Source: an uncultured Algibacter sp. (GTDB lineage Bacteria; Bacteroidota; Bacteroidia; Flavobacteriales; Flavobacteriaceae). Taken from it: DNA of 64,000 nt. Location: the NCBI GenBank assembly GCA_937958265.1, contig CALGNX010000014.1, positions 1-64,000 on the forward strand. Direction: 5' to 3'. The notes below the pieces were generated by a model. It searched no databases. It had not been told where the DNA came from and saw only the letters and a program-made list of their open reading frames with translations. How positions within the stretch are numbered: the first letter of the stretch is position 1; each line of letters opens with the position of its first letter. The translations under genes were made by a program, and so were the position numbers. Of the stretch, positions 17,401-25,052 are shown piece after piece.

Positions 17401-18427
17401 CTTCTTGCAATAAATGCCAATGCCATGGATAGCGCCCTAAAATGCCTTTTTGCCCCATATGATATAGCTCTATATTGCTGGCTTTCATTTTAGCGCCTGG
17501 CATACACATCATGTGTCCACCAAATCCGTTTTCTAGACTAGTGTCATCACCTCTTATTCTTATATTATGCGATAATAAACCTACCTCGGCACGCTCATCT
17601 AAAGTCCATGAAATACTTGAATCTTTCCCATGGGTATATTCTTGAAGATCTCCAAAATGCTTATATTCAAAAGGATTATCTAAGGTAAAATTAGTACTAG
17701 AGTTAACTGTTACTATTGTTCTTGTCTCAGCCTTATTCATATCAAAATCTGTAGAAGCAACCACAATTTGGTCTCCTACTTCCCAATTTACGGGCTCTTT
17801 TAATTGTATAATATTACTTCCAGCTGCAATGGTTGCTCCCAATTGTGTCCAAGATACCTTAGGTTTTCCATGCATTTCAAAGGTGGCACCATCCATAACC
17901 ATAATACCTTTAGAGTTTACTGCTGTACCAGGAATTAACTTGTTAGGGTCTTGACCTAACAGTGTTATTGTAGCACCAGAGTTACTTTTATAATATTGGT
18001 TTTCTGTACCTATTTCAAACAATGCATTAGGCCCCATCACCATAATATACTCTGTATTCATATTAAACCATGCTGCACTTTCTTGGTTTTTAACCGCTTT
18101 CATTGTGCCTTTAATGGTAATGCTTTTTGCATTAATGTTACCAAAAGGGGTAATATTAATACCTTCTGGAATTAAAACGTGATCGTTTAATGTAGGTCTT
18201 GTATTTCCTGGCCAAATGGATCTAGTGTTCCAGTTACCAGAGCGTAAGGGTTGTATTGTTGTTTCGTTAACTGCAGCTGAACAAGCGTACTTGGCGCCTA
18301 TTTTAGGAGTCGAATTTGTTGGCTTGTAGTTGGCATAAGCAGGTATCACCAAAAAGAAGACAACAAGGCTGCTTAAAATTTTTAACAAAGAGATTTTATT
18401 TTTGCTTTTAGAGTCGTTCTTCATCAT
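14405..18427 (-). CDS. Secreted G8 domain / right-handed beta-helix protein, CEMIP/TMEM2-like, with T9SS sorting tail
   Basis: A 1340-residue exported protein. Signal peptide at residues 12-33; G8 domain at about 62-185 (RSGNWNTRSIWPG to GATFEMHGKP). Next comes a parallel beta-helix block with the signatures GRYPWHWH (331-338), FNRAVTIHGT (358-367), LGHAYFFEDG (381-390), NLGLVTR and LLPSDLD, the same order as in animal CEMIP and TMEM2, which are linked to hyaluronan depolymerisation. Residues about 929-1046 look like a jelly-roll carbohydrate-binding module. Two tandem Ig-like repeats follow (from about 1064 and 1169; both contain LFD-LGAF, TNP and GCxNT). The tail from 1262 (GIKVYPNPAKEY) is a type A T9SS sorting domain, so the protein is secreted or held on the surface. 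Enzymatic activity is inferred, not shown. It lies beside a uronate-catabolic locus. Confidence 0.88.
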   Translation of the reverse strand: MMKNDSKSKNKISLLKILSSLVVFFLVIPAYANYKPTNSTPKIGAKYACSAAVNETTIQPLRSGNWNTRSIWPGNTRPTLNDHVLIPEGINITPFGNINAKSITIKGTMKAVKNQESAAWFNMNTEYIMVMGPNALFEIGTENQYYKSNSGATITLLGQDPNKLIPGTAVNSKGIMVMDGATFEMHGKPKVSWTQLGATIAAGSNIIQLKEPVNWEVGDQIVVASTDFDMNKAETRTIVTVNSSTNFTLDNPFEYKHFGDLQEYTHGKDSSISWTLDERAEVGLLSHNIRIRGDDTSLENGFGGHMMCMPGAKMKASNIELYHMGQKGILGRYPWHWHLLQEGGTGLYLKNSSIHNTFNRAVTIHGTNNTNVEKNVAYDNLGHAYFFEDGNEINNTMQYNLGLVTRRPKEEDALLPSDLDNERNMSGPATFWITHPHNKINFNHAAGSDGSGIWFAPHQNRNSAIHNPDLNPSHIPVPDGNWDNNVAHSSTHGLLVGPTVFPHDRSQNVNPNLDYYDAGAPSDEVIQVKNYTLYKNLLASYMRIGQNKRTSRWENFIIADNYKGEALTWDGDMYRFLWVGGSDNYEEIPEDAGAVGGAAGLVHLHTIYDGPSRVHDSHFAGVLPQMSLFDQWGANIKYVGHTLTNTTVAENSFYINWRDINNRPVWENATVVDTDGVFTGLEPLTVMHKGIPILSNENTTFLENSNGAISSPLNKYCYVEILPSDEIIRQQKRQRSTFTRSDGAVQQDNTVEIQGISLVPMVNGQYTYQLGYENSIPAISRMNYYSMDQGDDVIIGYPAMPTTAVAFERDLITDGITPLPLRVNLAELKNTSGSAYAFDKDVLYVKYVAPEGSKFDDLGFVGRIDVCLYGNCEAGDNIAYADTDGDTMFDYLEIDNCRNPESAKDLNFEFNKSTEKFKTNDVSINNSNSEENWLIRADFKMDPYVYREGFAIDGNDLNTLRIRVLCTIAGVFELFWANEDGTYSLSRSLKLDYQTPGEWQELVFNLEGHPAWSNKTISGLRLDFPVDVSKRVRTQIDYIKGVQEAGIPKLAQFIAKVGNPLARANTISVCEGDSVLFDFLGAFTSDWSFAYTSPAGEEIAGGSNREGVDQLLISNVLDNGMSEGIWEVVYTNPNGCSNTAQFEINVNTNDILRQFSKVDDLPLEETSNLLVAPGSRVLFDMLGAFSQDWNFTYTRPDGQVFPGGTNGSDNDQILIQDTWYGSINEGEWLVTYTNPAGCTNTSTFNLQIDVTLTSENAISKDKGIKVYPNPAKEYVLLYGFNFQTNSIIELYNSIGKLIYRHKVSATNNQKIDLRSVASGIYFLRFNIDNKSHGKKIVICK

Positions 18428-18959
18428 GAATTTCTTTTAGGTGTAACTTAATATAGGTATAAAAAATGAATTATTTTAATTAAATGTAGGAAATAGCTTA
18501 TATTTAAGATGATTTATCCTTTAGGTATGTGTTGTGTCAGTTTAAGAGTGTTTTTTTAATACACTAAAAACACCAAAACCAATCTAAATAGGGGTGTTCG
18601 GTTTCAAATACAAAAACCTTGGTAAGCTATTTTATTTTTATTTAAGAGTAGATATTGTACTAATTGAGGTTTATAGTGTCATGTAAATATATGGAGTGAT
18701 TTTTTAATCAATAGAAGCTAAATACAATTAGCGATAGCCTTAGTTACGATAATTTTTTTGAGAAAATTAAGTGAAAAAGAAAGGGTGTGCAGCGTTATTA
18801 TAAATCTAAAATTGATATAACATAATATATTGTAACGTTTCGATTTTAATGAGAAAAACACCTTGTAGGCTTCAGTATTAATTTTTATAACTATTGGGGT
18901 TTTTGTTGCCTTTAAAAATGAAGTTGTTAGCGTTTTTATTTTGGTATAGTCTGATTTTC
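18428..18959. other. Intergenic region between the LacI regulator and the G8 protein gene
   Basis: About 530 AT-rich bases with no gene recognised. It should contain the minus-strand promoter of the G8 protein gene. A single GTGTGC half-match to the proposed LacI operator lies near 18785, too weak to call. Confidence 0.4.
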
Positions 18960-19997
18960 TTAATTGTAGGCTACATTTTCTTTAATAAGAATTTCTATAG
19001 GAAGATAGTGTTTGTTGTTTGGTTTTTCATTCTTTAACAAGAATTGACTCATAATTCGAATAGAGTCGTAACCTTGGTCAAATGGTTTTTGCGATATTAA
19101 AAAAGAGACAGATTCGTTTATTAAACAGTCAATATTCTGTGGGGTATTGTCAAAGCCAATTAATTCAATATTTTTTAAAAACACACTGTTTAAGCAATTG
19201 GCAACTATGTGAATTCTACTCGATGGTACAAATATACCTTTAACTTCAGGATGCCTTTCTAGGTGTTTATTTATGATATTTCTGGTTTCAGTTAAGTTGT
19301 TTAAATTTTCAATTTTTAGTGTTTGCGTTTTGTAATTGTTGTTTTTTAGAAAGTAGTCGTTAAAACCACTAATCCTTTTAGAAACTGCATTGTTGTTAGT
19401 AATGTTATGTTGCGCTTGTATAATTAAAAAATGTGATGGGTTAGGGGTGCTTAGTTGCATTAATTTTGCTGCAATATGGCCGCCTCTGTAAGAATCTTGT
19501 CCAATAAAGGCTATGTTTTTAAAGCCTTCAATATCTATGTTTAAAAATAAATACGGAATTTTTAAGGATTCCAACTGAGATGTAATTTCTGCAGTCTCTA
19601 TAGTGAAGTTGGGAACCATAATTATAGCGCTTGGCTTCGTTCTAATTAAGTTCTTAAACGATTTTTTATAGGAGGCAGGGTTGTATTGGTTATAAGTAAA
19701 GCTTTTAACATTTATTCCAAAAGTTTTTAAATCGTCTGCACATTTTAAAATTCCTAAGTATGGGGCTTTCCAAAATAAATCAAAATCGTTATGTTCGGGA
19801 ATTAATGCTGCTACATTATAATTATTTTTTAATGCTAGTGCACTTGCTATAGGGTTAACACTAAAATTGTGGTATTTTAATAGTTGTTTTATGCGTTGTT
19901 CTGTTTTTTTTGAAACACCGCCTCTGTTATGGATTACGCGATCCACAGTACCTTCTGATACTCCGGCTTCTTTGGCAATATCTTTAATTGTAATCAT
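18960..19997 (-). CDS. LacI-family transcriptional regulator of the uronate operon
   Basis: A 345-residue LacI/GalR repressor. The N-terminal helix-turn-helix (TIKDIAKEAGVSEGTVDRVI, residues 3-22) is followed by the hinge helix region NPIASALA and a periplasmic-binding-protein-like sensor domain (YNVAALIPEHNDFDLFW, FIGQDSYRGGHIAAKLM, KGIFVPSS, ELIGFDNTP). It is divergent from the uronate operon, with a 183-base gap carrying a perfect palindrome, so it most likely represses that operon and responds to a uronate intermediate; this is inferred from position. Many relatives with GTVDRV (instead of ATVSRV) in the recognition helix control sugar-acid genes. Confidence 0.92.
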   Translation of the reverse strand: MITIKDIAKEAGVSEGTVDRVIHNRGGVSKKTEQRIKQLLKYHNFSVNPIASALALKNNYNVAALIPEHNDFDLFWKAPYLGILKCADDLKTFGINVKSFTYNQYNPASYKKSFKNLIRTKPSAIIMVPNFTIETAEITSQLESLKIPYLFLNIDIEGFKNIAFIGQDSYRGGHIAAKLMQLSTPNPSHFLIIQAQHNITNNNAVSKRISGFNDYFLKNNNYKTQTLKIENLNNLTETRNIINKHLERHPEVKGIFVPSSRIHIVANCLNSVFLKNIELIGFDNTPQNIDCLINESVSFLISQKPFDQGYDSIRIMSQFLLKNEKPNNKHYLPIEILIKENVAYN

Positions 19998-20102
19998 TAT
20001 AAGTTGTAAGTCGCTGTATGTATTAAACCTTAATTGGAAGGTAATACAGTCTGTAATTTAGTACTTTTATTTGAAAGCAATTTAGCTTAAATATTTGTTA
20101 TT

Positions 20103-20136
20103 TTGTGTGCGCACACTATTTAATTTGTTACATTTG
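20103..20136 (+). promoter_or_regulatory. Promoter of the uronate operon with overlapping palindromic operator
   Basis: TTG (20103-20105) and TACATTTG (20129-20136), 23 bases apart, fit the flavobacterial promoter. GTGTGCGCACAC at 20105-20116 is a perfect 12-bp palindrome starting within the -33 element, the expected place and symmetry for a LacI-type operator. The operon ATG is 44 bases downstream at 20181. Confidence 0.65.
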
Positions 20137-20180
20137 TGTGAGTCAGTTAATGTTAATTATAACAAAGAAAATTCGATATA

Positions 20181-21008
20181 ATGAGTAAGGTAGTAGTTTT
20201 AACAGGGGCAGGAGGCGTTTTGTGCAGTACATTAGCACTTGCTTTGGCTAAAGAAGGTCATAAAATAGCTGTGTTGGATTTAAGAAAAGAAGCAGCAGAT
20301 AAAGTTGCTACTGAGATAAATACAGCTGGAGGTTTAGCGATAGGTGTTGCAGCAAATGTTTTAGAAAAAGAGTCTTTAATGGCGGCTAAAGCAATCGTTA
20401 ATAAAGAATTAGGGGTTTGCGATATCTTAGTTAATGGAGCAGGAGGTAACCATCCTCTTGGTACAACAAGTAATCCTTATTTGTTAGAAAGCGATCTTGC
20501 AAATGTAACAGAGGGTTTTAAAACATTTTTTGATTTAGATGTTAATGGGATTCAGTTTACATTTAATTTAAATTTTATCGGTACGTTATTACCAACACAA
20601 GTTTTTGCCACAGATATGGTTGGTAGAAAAGGTTGTTCGGTATTAAATATTTCTTCAATGAATGCCTTTACGCCTTTAACAAAAATACCAGCTTACAGTG
20701 GGGCAAAGGCAGCGGTTTCTAATTTTACACAATGGTTAGCGGTGCATTTTTCAAAAGTTGGTATTCGAGTTAATGCTTTAGCTCCAGGTTTTTTCTTAAC
20801 AGATCAAAATAGGAGTTTATTAACAGAATCAGACGGTAGTTTAACCCAACGTGGCCAACAAATTATAGATCAAACACCAATGGGGCGTTATGGTGAGGCT
20901 GAAGATTTAGTAGGTACAACACTATGGTTATGTGGAGAAGGTGCTGCGTTTGTAACAGGCGTAGTAGTACCAATTGATGGCGGTTTTAGTGCGTATAGTG
21001 GTGTTTAA
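20181..21008 (+). CDS. SDR-family D-mannonate oxidoreductase (fructuronate reductase), probable
   Basis: Short-chain dehydrogenase of 275 residues. The Rossmann motif [19 protein letters not shown] is at residues 7-25, NGAGGNHP is the family's NAG site, and the catalytic Tyr and Lys are in YSGAKAAV, with [18 protein letters not shown] after it. It most likely reduces D-fructuronate to D-mannonate, supplying UxuA encoded 17 bases downstream, a role known for SDR-type enzymes in bacteria that lack the classical long-chain UxuB. The function is assigned from family resemblance and gene order. First gene of the operon behind the LacI operator. Confidence 0.82.
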   Translation: MSKVVVLTGAGGVLCSTLALALAKEGHKIAVLDLRKEAADKVATEINTAGGLAIGVAANVLEKESLMAAKAIVNKELGVCDILVNGAGGNHPLGTTSNPYLLESDLANVTEGFKTFFDLDVNGIQFTFNLNFIGTLLPTQVFATDMVGRKGCSVLNISSMNAFTPLTKIPAYSGAKAAVSNFTQWLAVHFSKVGIRVNALAPGFFLTDQNRSLLTESDGSLTQRGQQIIDQTPMGRYGEAEDLVGTTLWLCGEGAAFVTGVVVPIDGGFSAYSGV

Positions 21009-21025
21009 TTATTAGAATAGAAATT

Positions 21026-22201
21026 ATGGAACAAACATGGAGATGGTACGGCCCTAAAGATCCCGTATCTTTATTAGATGTAAAACAAGCAGGAGCTACA
21101 GGTGTCGTGTCTGCATTACATCATATACCAAACGGAGAAATTTGGACTATTGATGAAATTCAAAAGCGTAAAGATATAATTGAAAACGCAGGGTTAGCTT
21201 GGAGTGTTGTGGAGAGCATACCAGTGCATGAAAATATTAAAACGCGCTCTGGTGATTATAAATTGTATATTGATAGGTATAAGCAAAGCATAGAAAATTT
21301 AGCAGCATGCGGTATTCATGTTGTATGTTATAATTTTATGCCCGTTTTGGATTGGACAAGAACCGATTTAGCTTTTCAAGTAGAAGATGGGTCAAAGGCA
21401 TTGCGTTTTGATGTTATTGCTTTTGCAGCGTTTGAGTTGTTTTTGTTAAAACGACCAGGTGCAGAAAATAGTTATTCTGCTATCCAACAAGCGGCGGCTA
21501 AAGTGTATTTTGAAAATCTATCCGAAGCAGATAAAAAACAACTAACAAATAATATTATAGCAGGTTTGCCAGGCGCAGAAGAAGGCTATACATTGGAGCA
21601 ATTTCAAACAATATTAGATTCATATAAAAATATTGATGCGCCTAAATTGCAAGAAAACTTAGTATCTTTCTTAAAAGAAATTATTCCTGTAGCGTCTAAA
21701 AATAAAGTGCTTATGTGTATTCATCCAGACGACCCACCATATCCTATTTTAGGATTACCAAGAGTGGTAAGTACAGAGGCAGATTATGCACATTTGTTTG
21801 ATAGCGTTCCAGATCGATCAAACGGTATCACATTTTGTACAGGATCTTTAGGTGTAAGAGCAGATAATAATCTTGTTCAAATTTTTAAGCGTTTCTCAGA
21901 CCGTGTTCACTTTCTTCATTTAAGAAGTACAAAAAGAGATGAGCAAGGTAATTTCTATGAAGCTAACCATTTGGATGGCGACGTAAATATGTTTAGTGTA
22001 GTTAAAGCGGTAGTAGAAGAAGAAGCAAGAAGAAAGGCAGAAGGGTATGCAGATTTTGCTATTCCCGTAAGGCCAGACCATGGGCACCAAATGTTAGATG
22101 ATTTACACAAAAAAACAAACCCTGGCTATTCAGGAATTGGAAGATTAAGAGGTTTAGCAGAATTGCGAGGTCTAGAATATGGTATAAAACAAAGTATTTA
22201 A
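21026..22201 (+). CDS. uxuA: Mannonate dehydratase
   Basis: UxuA dehydrates D-mannonate to 2-keto-3-deoxy-D-gluconate. The 391-residue protein starts with the typical [20 protein letters not shown] and has the metal-site segments [41 protein letters not shown] and [11 protein letters not shown], all in the usual order of a TIM-barrel enzyme with His and Cys ligands. Length is normal for the family. It is the point where the glucuronate branch enters the KDG pool. Confidence 0.96.
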   Translation: MEQTWRWYGPKDPVSLLDVKQAGATGVVSALHHIPNGEIWTIDEIQKRKDIIENAGLAWSVVESIPVHENIKTRSGDYKLYIDRYKQSIENLAACGIHVVCYNFMPVLDWTRTDLAFQVEDGSKALRFDVIAFAAFELFLLKRPGAENSYSAIQQAAAKVYFENLSEADKKQLTNNIIAGLPGAEEGYTLEQFQTILDSYKNIDAPKLQENLVSFLKEIIPVASKNKVLMCIHPDDPPYPILGLPRVVSTEADYAHLFDSVPDRSNGITFCTGSLGVRADNNLVQIFKRFSDRVHFLHLRSTKRDEQGNFYEANHLDGDVNMFSVVKAVVEEEARRKAEGYADFAIPVRPDHGHQMLDDLHKKTNPGYSGIGRLRGLAELRGLEYGIKQSI

Positions 22202-22220
22202 TTAAAAGCATAAATTAAAG

Positions 22221-23060
22221 ATGAAAACACATTACGAAACCCGTTACGCAACAAGCCCTAAAGCTGTAAAAGCATTTGATACGGCTGAGTTGAGAGAAGA
22301 GTTTTTAATTGATAACTTAATGAAAGAAGATCAATTAATTTTAGTTTATACACATTACGATAGGTACATGGCAGGTTCTGCCGTGCCAATAGCACCAATA
22401 AAGTTAGAAACTATTGATCCTTTAAAGTCTGAGTATTTTTTAGAGAGAAGAGAAATAGGTATTATTAATGTAGGTGGTGACGGTACTGTTGAGGTTGATG
22501 GAGAAGTATTTCATTTAACATTAAAGGATGCTTTATACATAGGTAGCGGTAAAAAAGAAGTGATATTTAAAAGTGATGATGCAAAGAATCCTGCTAAATT
22601 TTATATCAATTCAGCGCCAGCACACACCTCTTACCCATCTAAAAAAGTGAGTAAAGCAGATGCTAACAAGCTTGAATTAGGATCTTTAGAAACTGCAAAC
22701 CACCGTACTGTTAACCAACAAATTATTGGAGGTATTGTTGAAACCTGTCAGCTTCAAATGGGAATGACGGAATTGAAAACAGGAAGTGTTTGGAATACAA
22801 TGCCAGCACATGTACATGATAGACGAATGGAAATCTATTATTATTTAGATATTCCACAAGATCAATCGGTGTGTCATTTCATGGGGCAACCTCAAGAAAC
22901 CAGACATATTTGGATGCAAAATCACCAAGCAGTTATTTCGCCACCTTGGTCTATTCACTCAGGAGCAGGTACATCTAATTATACCTTTATTTGGGGTATG
23001 GCAGGAGAAAATCTAGATTATGGCGATATGGATGTTGCTAAAATAACTGAATTAAGATAA
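22221..23060 (+). CDS. kduI: 5-dehydro-4-deoxy-D-glucuronate isomerase
   Basis: KduI isomerises 4-deoxy-L-threo-5-hexosulose uronate, formed from unsaturated uronates released by polysaccharide lyases, to 3-deoxy-D-glycero-2,5-hexodiulosonate. The 279-residue cupin begins MKTHYETRYATSPKAVKAFD and carries the metal ligands in the segment PAHVHDRRMEIYYYLD with a later His in WSIHSGAGTSNYTFIWGMAGEN. Its presence shows that the locus handles products of lyase action, not only free saturated uronates. Two bases separate it from kduD. Confidence 0.96.
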   Translation: MKTHYETRYATSPKAVKAFDTAELREEFLIDNLMKEDQLILVYTHYDRYMAGSAVPIAPIKLETIDPLKSEYFLERREIGIINVGGDGTVEVDGEVFHLTLKDALYIGSGKKEVIFKSDDAKNPAKFYINSAPAHTSYPSKKVSKADANKLELGSLETANHRTVNQQIIGGIVETCQLQMGMTELKTGSVWNTMPAHVHDRRMEIYYYLDIPQDQSVCHFMGQPQETRHIWMQNHQAVISPPWSIHSGAGTSNYTFIWGMAGENLDYGDMDVAKITELR

Positions 23061-23062
23061 TT

Positions 23063-23857
23063 ATGAGCATATCATTATTTGATGTTAAAGGCAAAAATGC
23101 CTTGGTAACAGGCAGTACACATGGTTTAGGCATGGCTATGGCTAGGGGTTTAGGTTTGGCAGGTGCAACTATTATTGTAAACGGAAACTCATCACAGGAC
23201 AAAATTGATAAAGCTGTTGCACTGTATAAAAGCGAAGGCATTAATGCGGTTGGCTACAAATTTAATGTAGCTAACGAGGCCGAGGTAATTGAAGCTATTA
23301 CTAATATTGAAGAAGAAGTTGGGCAAATTGATATTTTAATTAATAATGCAGGTATTATAAAACGTACGCCTTTATTAGAAATGGAAGTTGCAGATTTTAA
23401 ACAAGTTATTGATATTGATTTGGTTAGTCCCTTTATAGTTTCCAAGCATGTAGTAAAAGGCATGATTTCTAGAAAAGCGGGTAAAGTAATTAATATTTGC
23501 TCAATGATGAGCGAGCTAGGCCGAAATAGTGTTGGTGCTTATGCTGCAGCTAAAGGCGGATTAAAAATGCTTACTCAAAATATGGCTACAGAATGGGCAA
23601 AGCATAACATACAAGTTAATGGTATTGGACCAGGTTATTTTGCAACATCGCAAACAGAAGCTATTCGTGTGGACGGACATCCTTTTAACGATTTTATTGT
23701 AAATCGTACACCAGCAGCTAAATGGGGCGACCCTAACGATTTGGCAGGAGCAGCTATCTTTTTAGCGTCTAAAGCCAGCGATTTTGTTAGTGGTCATATC
23801 TTATATGTTGATGGGGGTATATTAGCCACCATAGGCAAACCTTCTAATGAAGACTAA
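23063..23857 (+). CDS. kduD: 2-dehydro-3-deoxy-D-gluconate 5-dehydrogenase
   Basis: SDR enzyme that reduces the KduI product to 2-keto-3-deoxygluconate with NAD(P)H. Features are the Rossmann motif TGSTHGLGMAMARGL (about residues 16-30), NNAGIIKRTPLLEM, catalytic Tyr and Lys in YAAAKGGLKML, and GIGPGYFATSQTEAIR, a typical KduD stretch. The length of 264 residues is slightly above the usual 250-255. It is translationally close to kduI (2-base gap) and to the following lipoprotein gene. Confidence 0.94.
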   Translation: MSISLFDVKGKNALVTGSTHGLGMAMARGLGLAGATIIVNGNSSQDKIDKAVALYKSEGINAVGYKFNVANEAEVIEAITNIEEEVGQIDILINNAGIIKRTPLLEMEVADFKQVIDIDLVSPFIVSKHVVKGMISRKAGKVINICSMMSELGRNSVGAYAAAKGGLKMLTQNMATEWAKHNIQVNGIGPGYFATSQTEAIRVDGHPFNDFIVNRTPAAKWGDPNDLAGAAIFLASKASDFVSGHILYVDGGILATIGKPSNED

Positions 23858-23858
23858 T

Positions 23859-25043
23859 ATGAATAAATCATTTTTTTTTAAAACGTTACTACTCTCTGTT
23901 TTTGTTTTTGGTTGTAAAACTAAAAACAAAACAGAGCAAGTAGTAACCATTAAAAACACATTAAGTGTACCGCGTACTTTCGAAACGGTAGAGCTCAACA
24001 AATCCGACCTTGTACTAAAGGATGGTGTGAGTTTTACAAATTTATCTGTTAAAGATTTAACTACAAATACAATCGTAGTTTCGCAATTTGTAGATAATAA
24101 TCAAGATGGCGAGATGGATACGCTACTGTTTCAGCCAGAAGTAGGAGCAAACTCAGAAAGTCGATTTGAATTAGTTGTTTTGGATAAAAAACAAAATACC
24201 GAGGTAATAGATTATTGTTATTCTAGATTTGTGCCAGAGCGCACAGATGATTATGCTTGGGAGAACGATAAAGTAGGATTTAGAACGTTTGGTCCTGTTG
24301 CTCAAAAAATGGTAGAGGATGGTGTAAAGGGTGGTACTTTATCTAGTGGTATTGATGCATGGTTAAAAAAAGTGGATTACCCCATTATAAATAAATGGTA
24401 TGAAAAGGCAACTGCAGGTACAGGTTCTTATCATGAGGATACTGGCGAAGGCTTAGATAATTTTCATGTAGGTGTAAGTAGAGGTGTAGGAGGTATTGCT
24501 GTAAAGCAAGATACAACATTCTATGTGTCTAGAAATTTTACCAATTGGAAAACCATAACTACTGGGCCAATACGAACAAGTTTTGTTTTAGAATATGCCA
24601 ATTGGGATGCTAACGGAAAAACCATTACCGAAAAAAAACATATCTCTCTAGATTACGGTAACAATTTATCCAAATTTGAAATTGAAATCTCTGGAACCGA
24701 AACCTTTTATGCGGGTTTAACGTTGCATAAAAATGAAGGTAAACCAAGCGAGAATATTAAAAATGGTTGGATTTCGTATTGGGAACCTCATTTTGGTTCC
24801 GAGTTAGGTATGGCTATAGTAGTACCAAATAATCAGCTAAAATCTTCAGAGCTTTTTGTAACACCTTTAAAAGACCAAAGTAATTTATTCGCGGAGATTA
24901 AAGTGGCAAATAATAAAAGTGTATACTATGCCGGTTTTGCTTGGGAGGAATCCAAACAATTTAAAAATAAACAAGCATGGGAAGCGTATTTAAATACATT
25001 TTCATTAAAACTTAATAATCCATTATTAGTTTCTTTGAAGTAA
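23859..25043 (+). CDS. DUF4861 family lipoprotein, function unknown, in uronate operon
   Basis: About 394 residues with a lipoprotein signal (MNKSFFFKTLLLSVFVFGC, lipidated Cys19), so it is envelope-bound, unlike the cytosolic enzymes around it. The family signatures are RFVPERTDDYAWENDKVGFR near residue 115, GIDAWLKKVDYPIINKWY, GEGLDNFHVGVSRGVGG and GPIRTSFVLEY. DUF4861 proteins are, as I recall, common in Bacteroidota pectin or uronate loci but have no proven activity; a periplasmic enzyme or binding protein acting on uronate oligosaccharides is plausible. The ATG at 23859 follows the kduD stop by one base; an ATG at 23847 is in frame but would overlap kduD and lengthen the signal peptide. 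Confidence 0.82.
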   Translation: MNKSFFFKTLLLSVFVFGCKTKNKTEQVVTIKNTLSVPRTFETVELNKSDLVLKDGVSFTNLSVKDLTTNTIVVSQFVDNNQDGEMDTLLFQPEVGANSESRFELVVLDKKQNTEVIDYCYSRFVPERTDDYAWENDKVGFRTFGPVAQKMVEDGVKGGTLSSGIDAWLKKVDYPIINKWYEKATAGTGSYHEDTGEGLDNFHVGVSRGVGGIAVKQDTTFYVSRNFTNWKTITTGPIRTSFVLEYANWDANGKTITEKKHISLDYGNNLSKFEIEISGTETFYAGLTLHKNEGKPSENIKNGWISYWEPHFGSELGMAIVVPNNQLKSSELFVTPLKDQSNLFAEIKVANNKSVYYAGFAWEESKQFKNKQAWEAYLNTFSLKLNNPLLVSLK

Positions 25044-25052
25044 TAAGCATTT

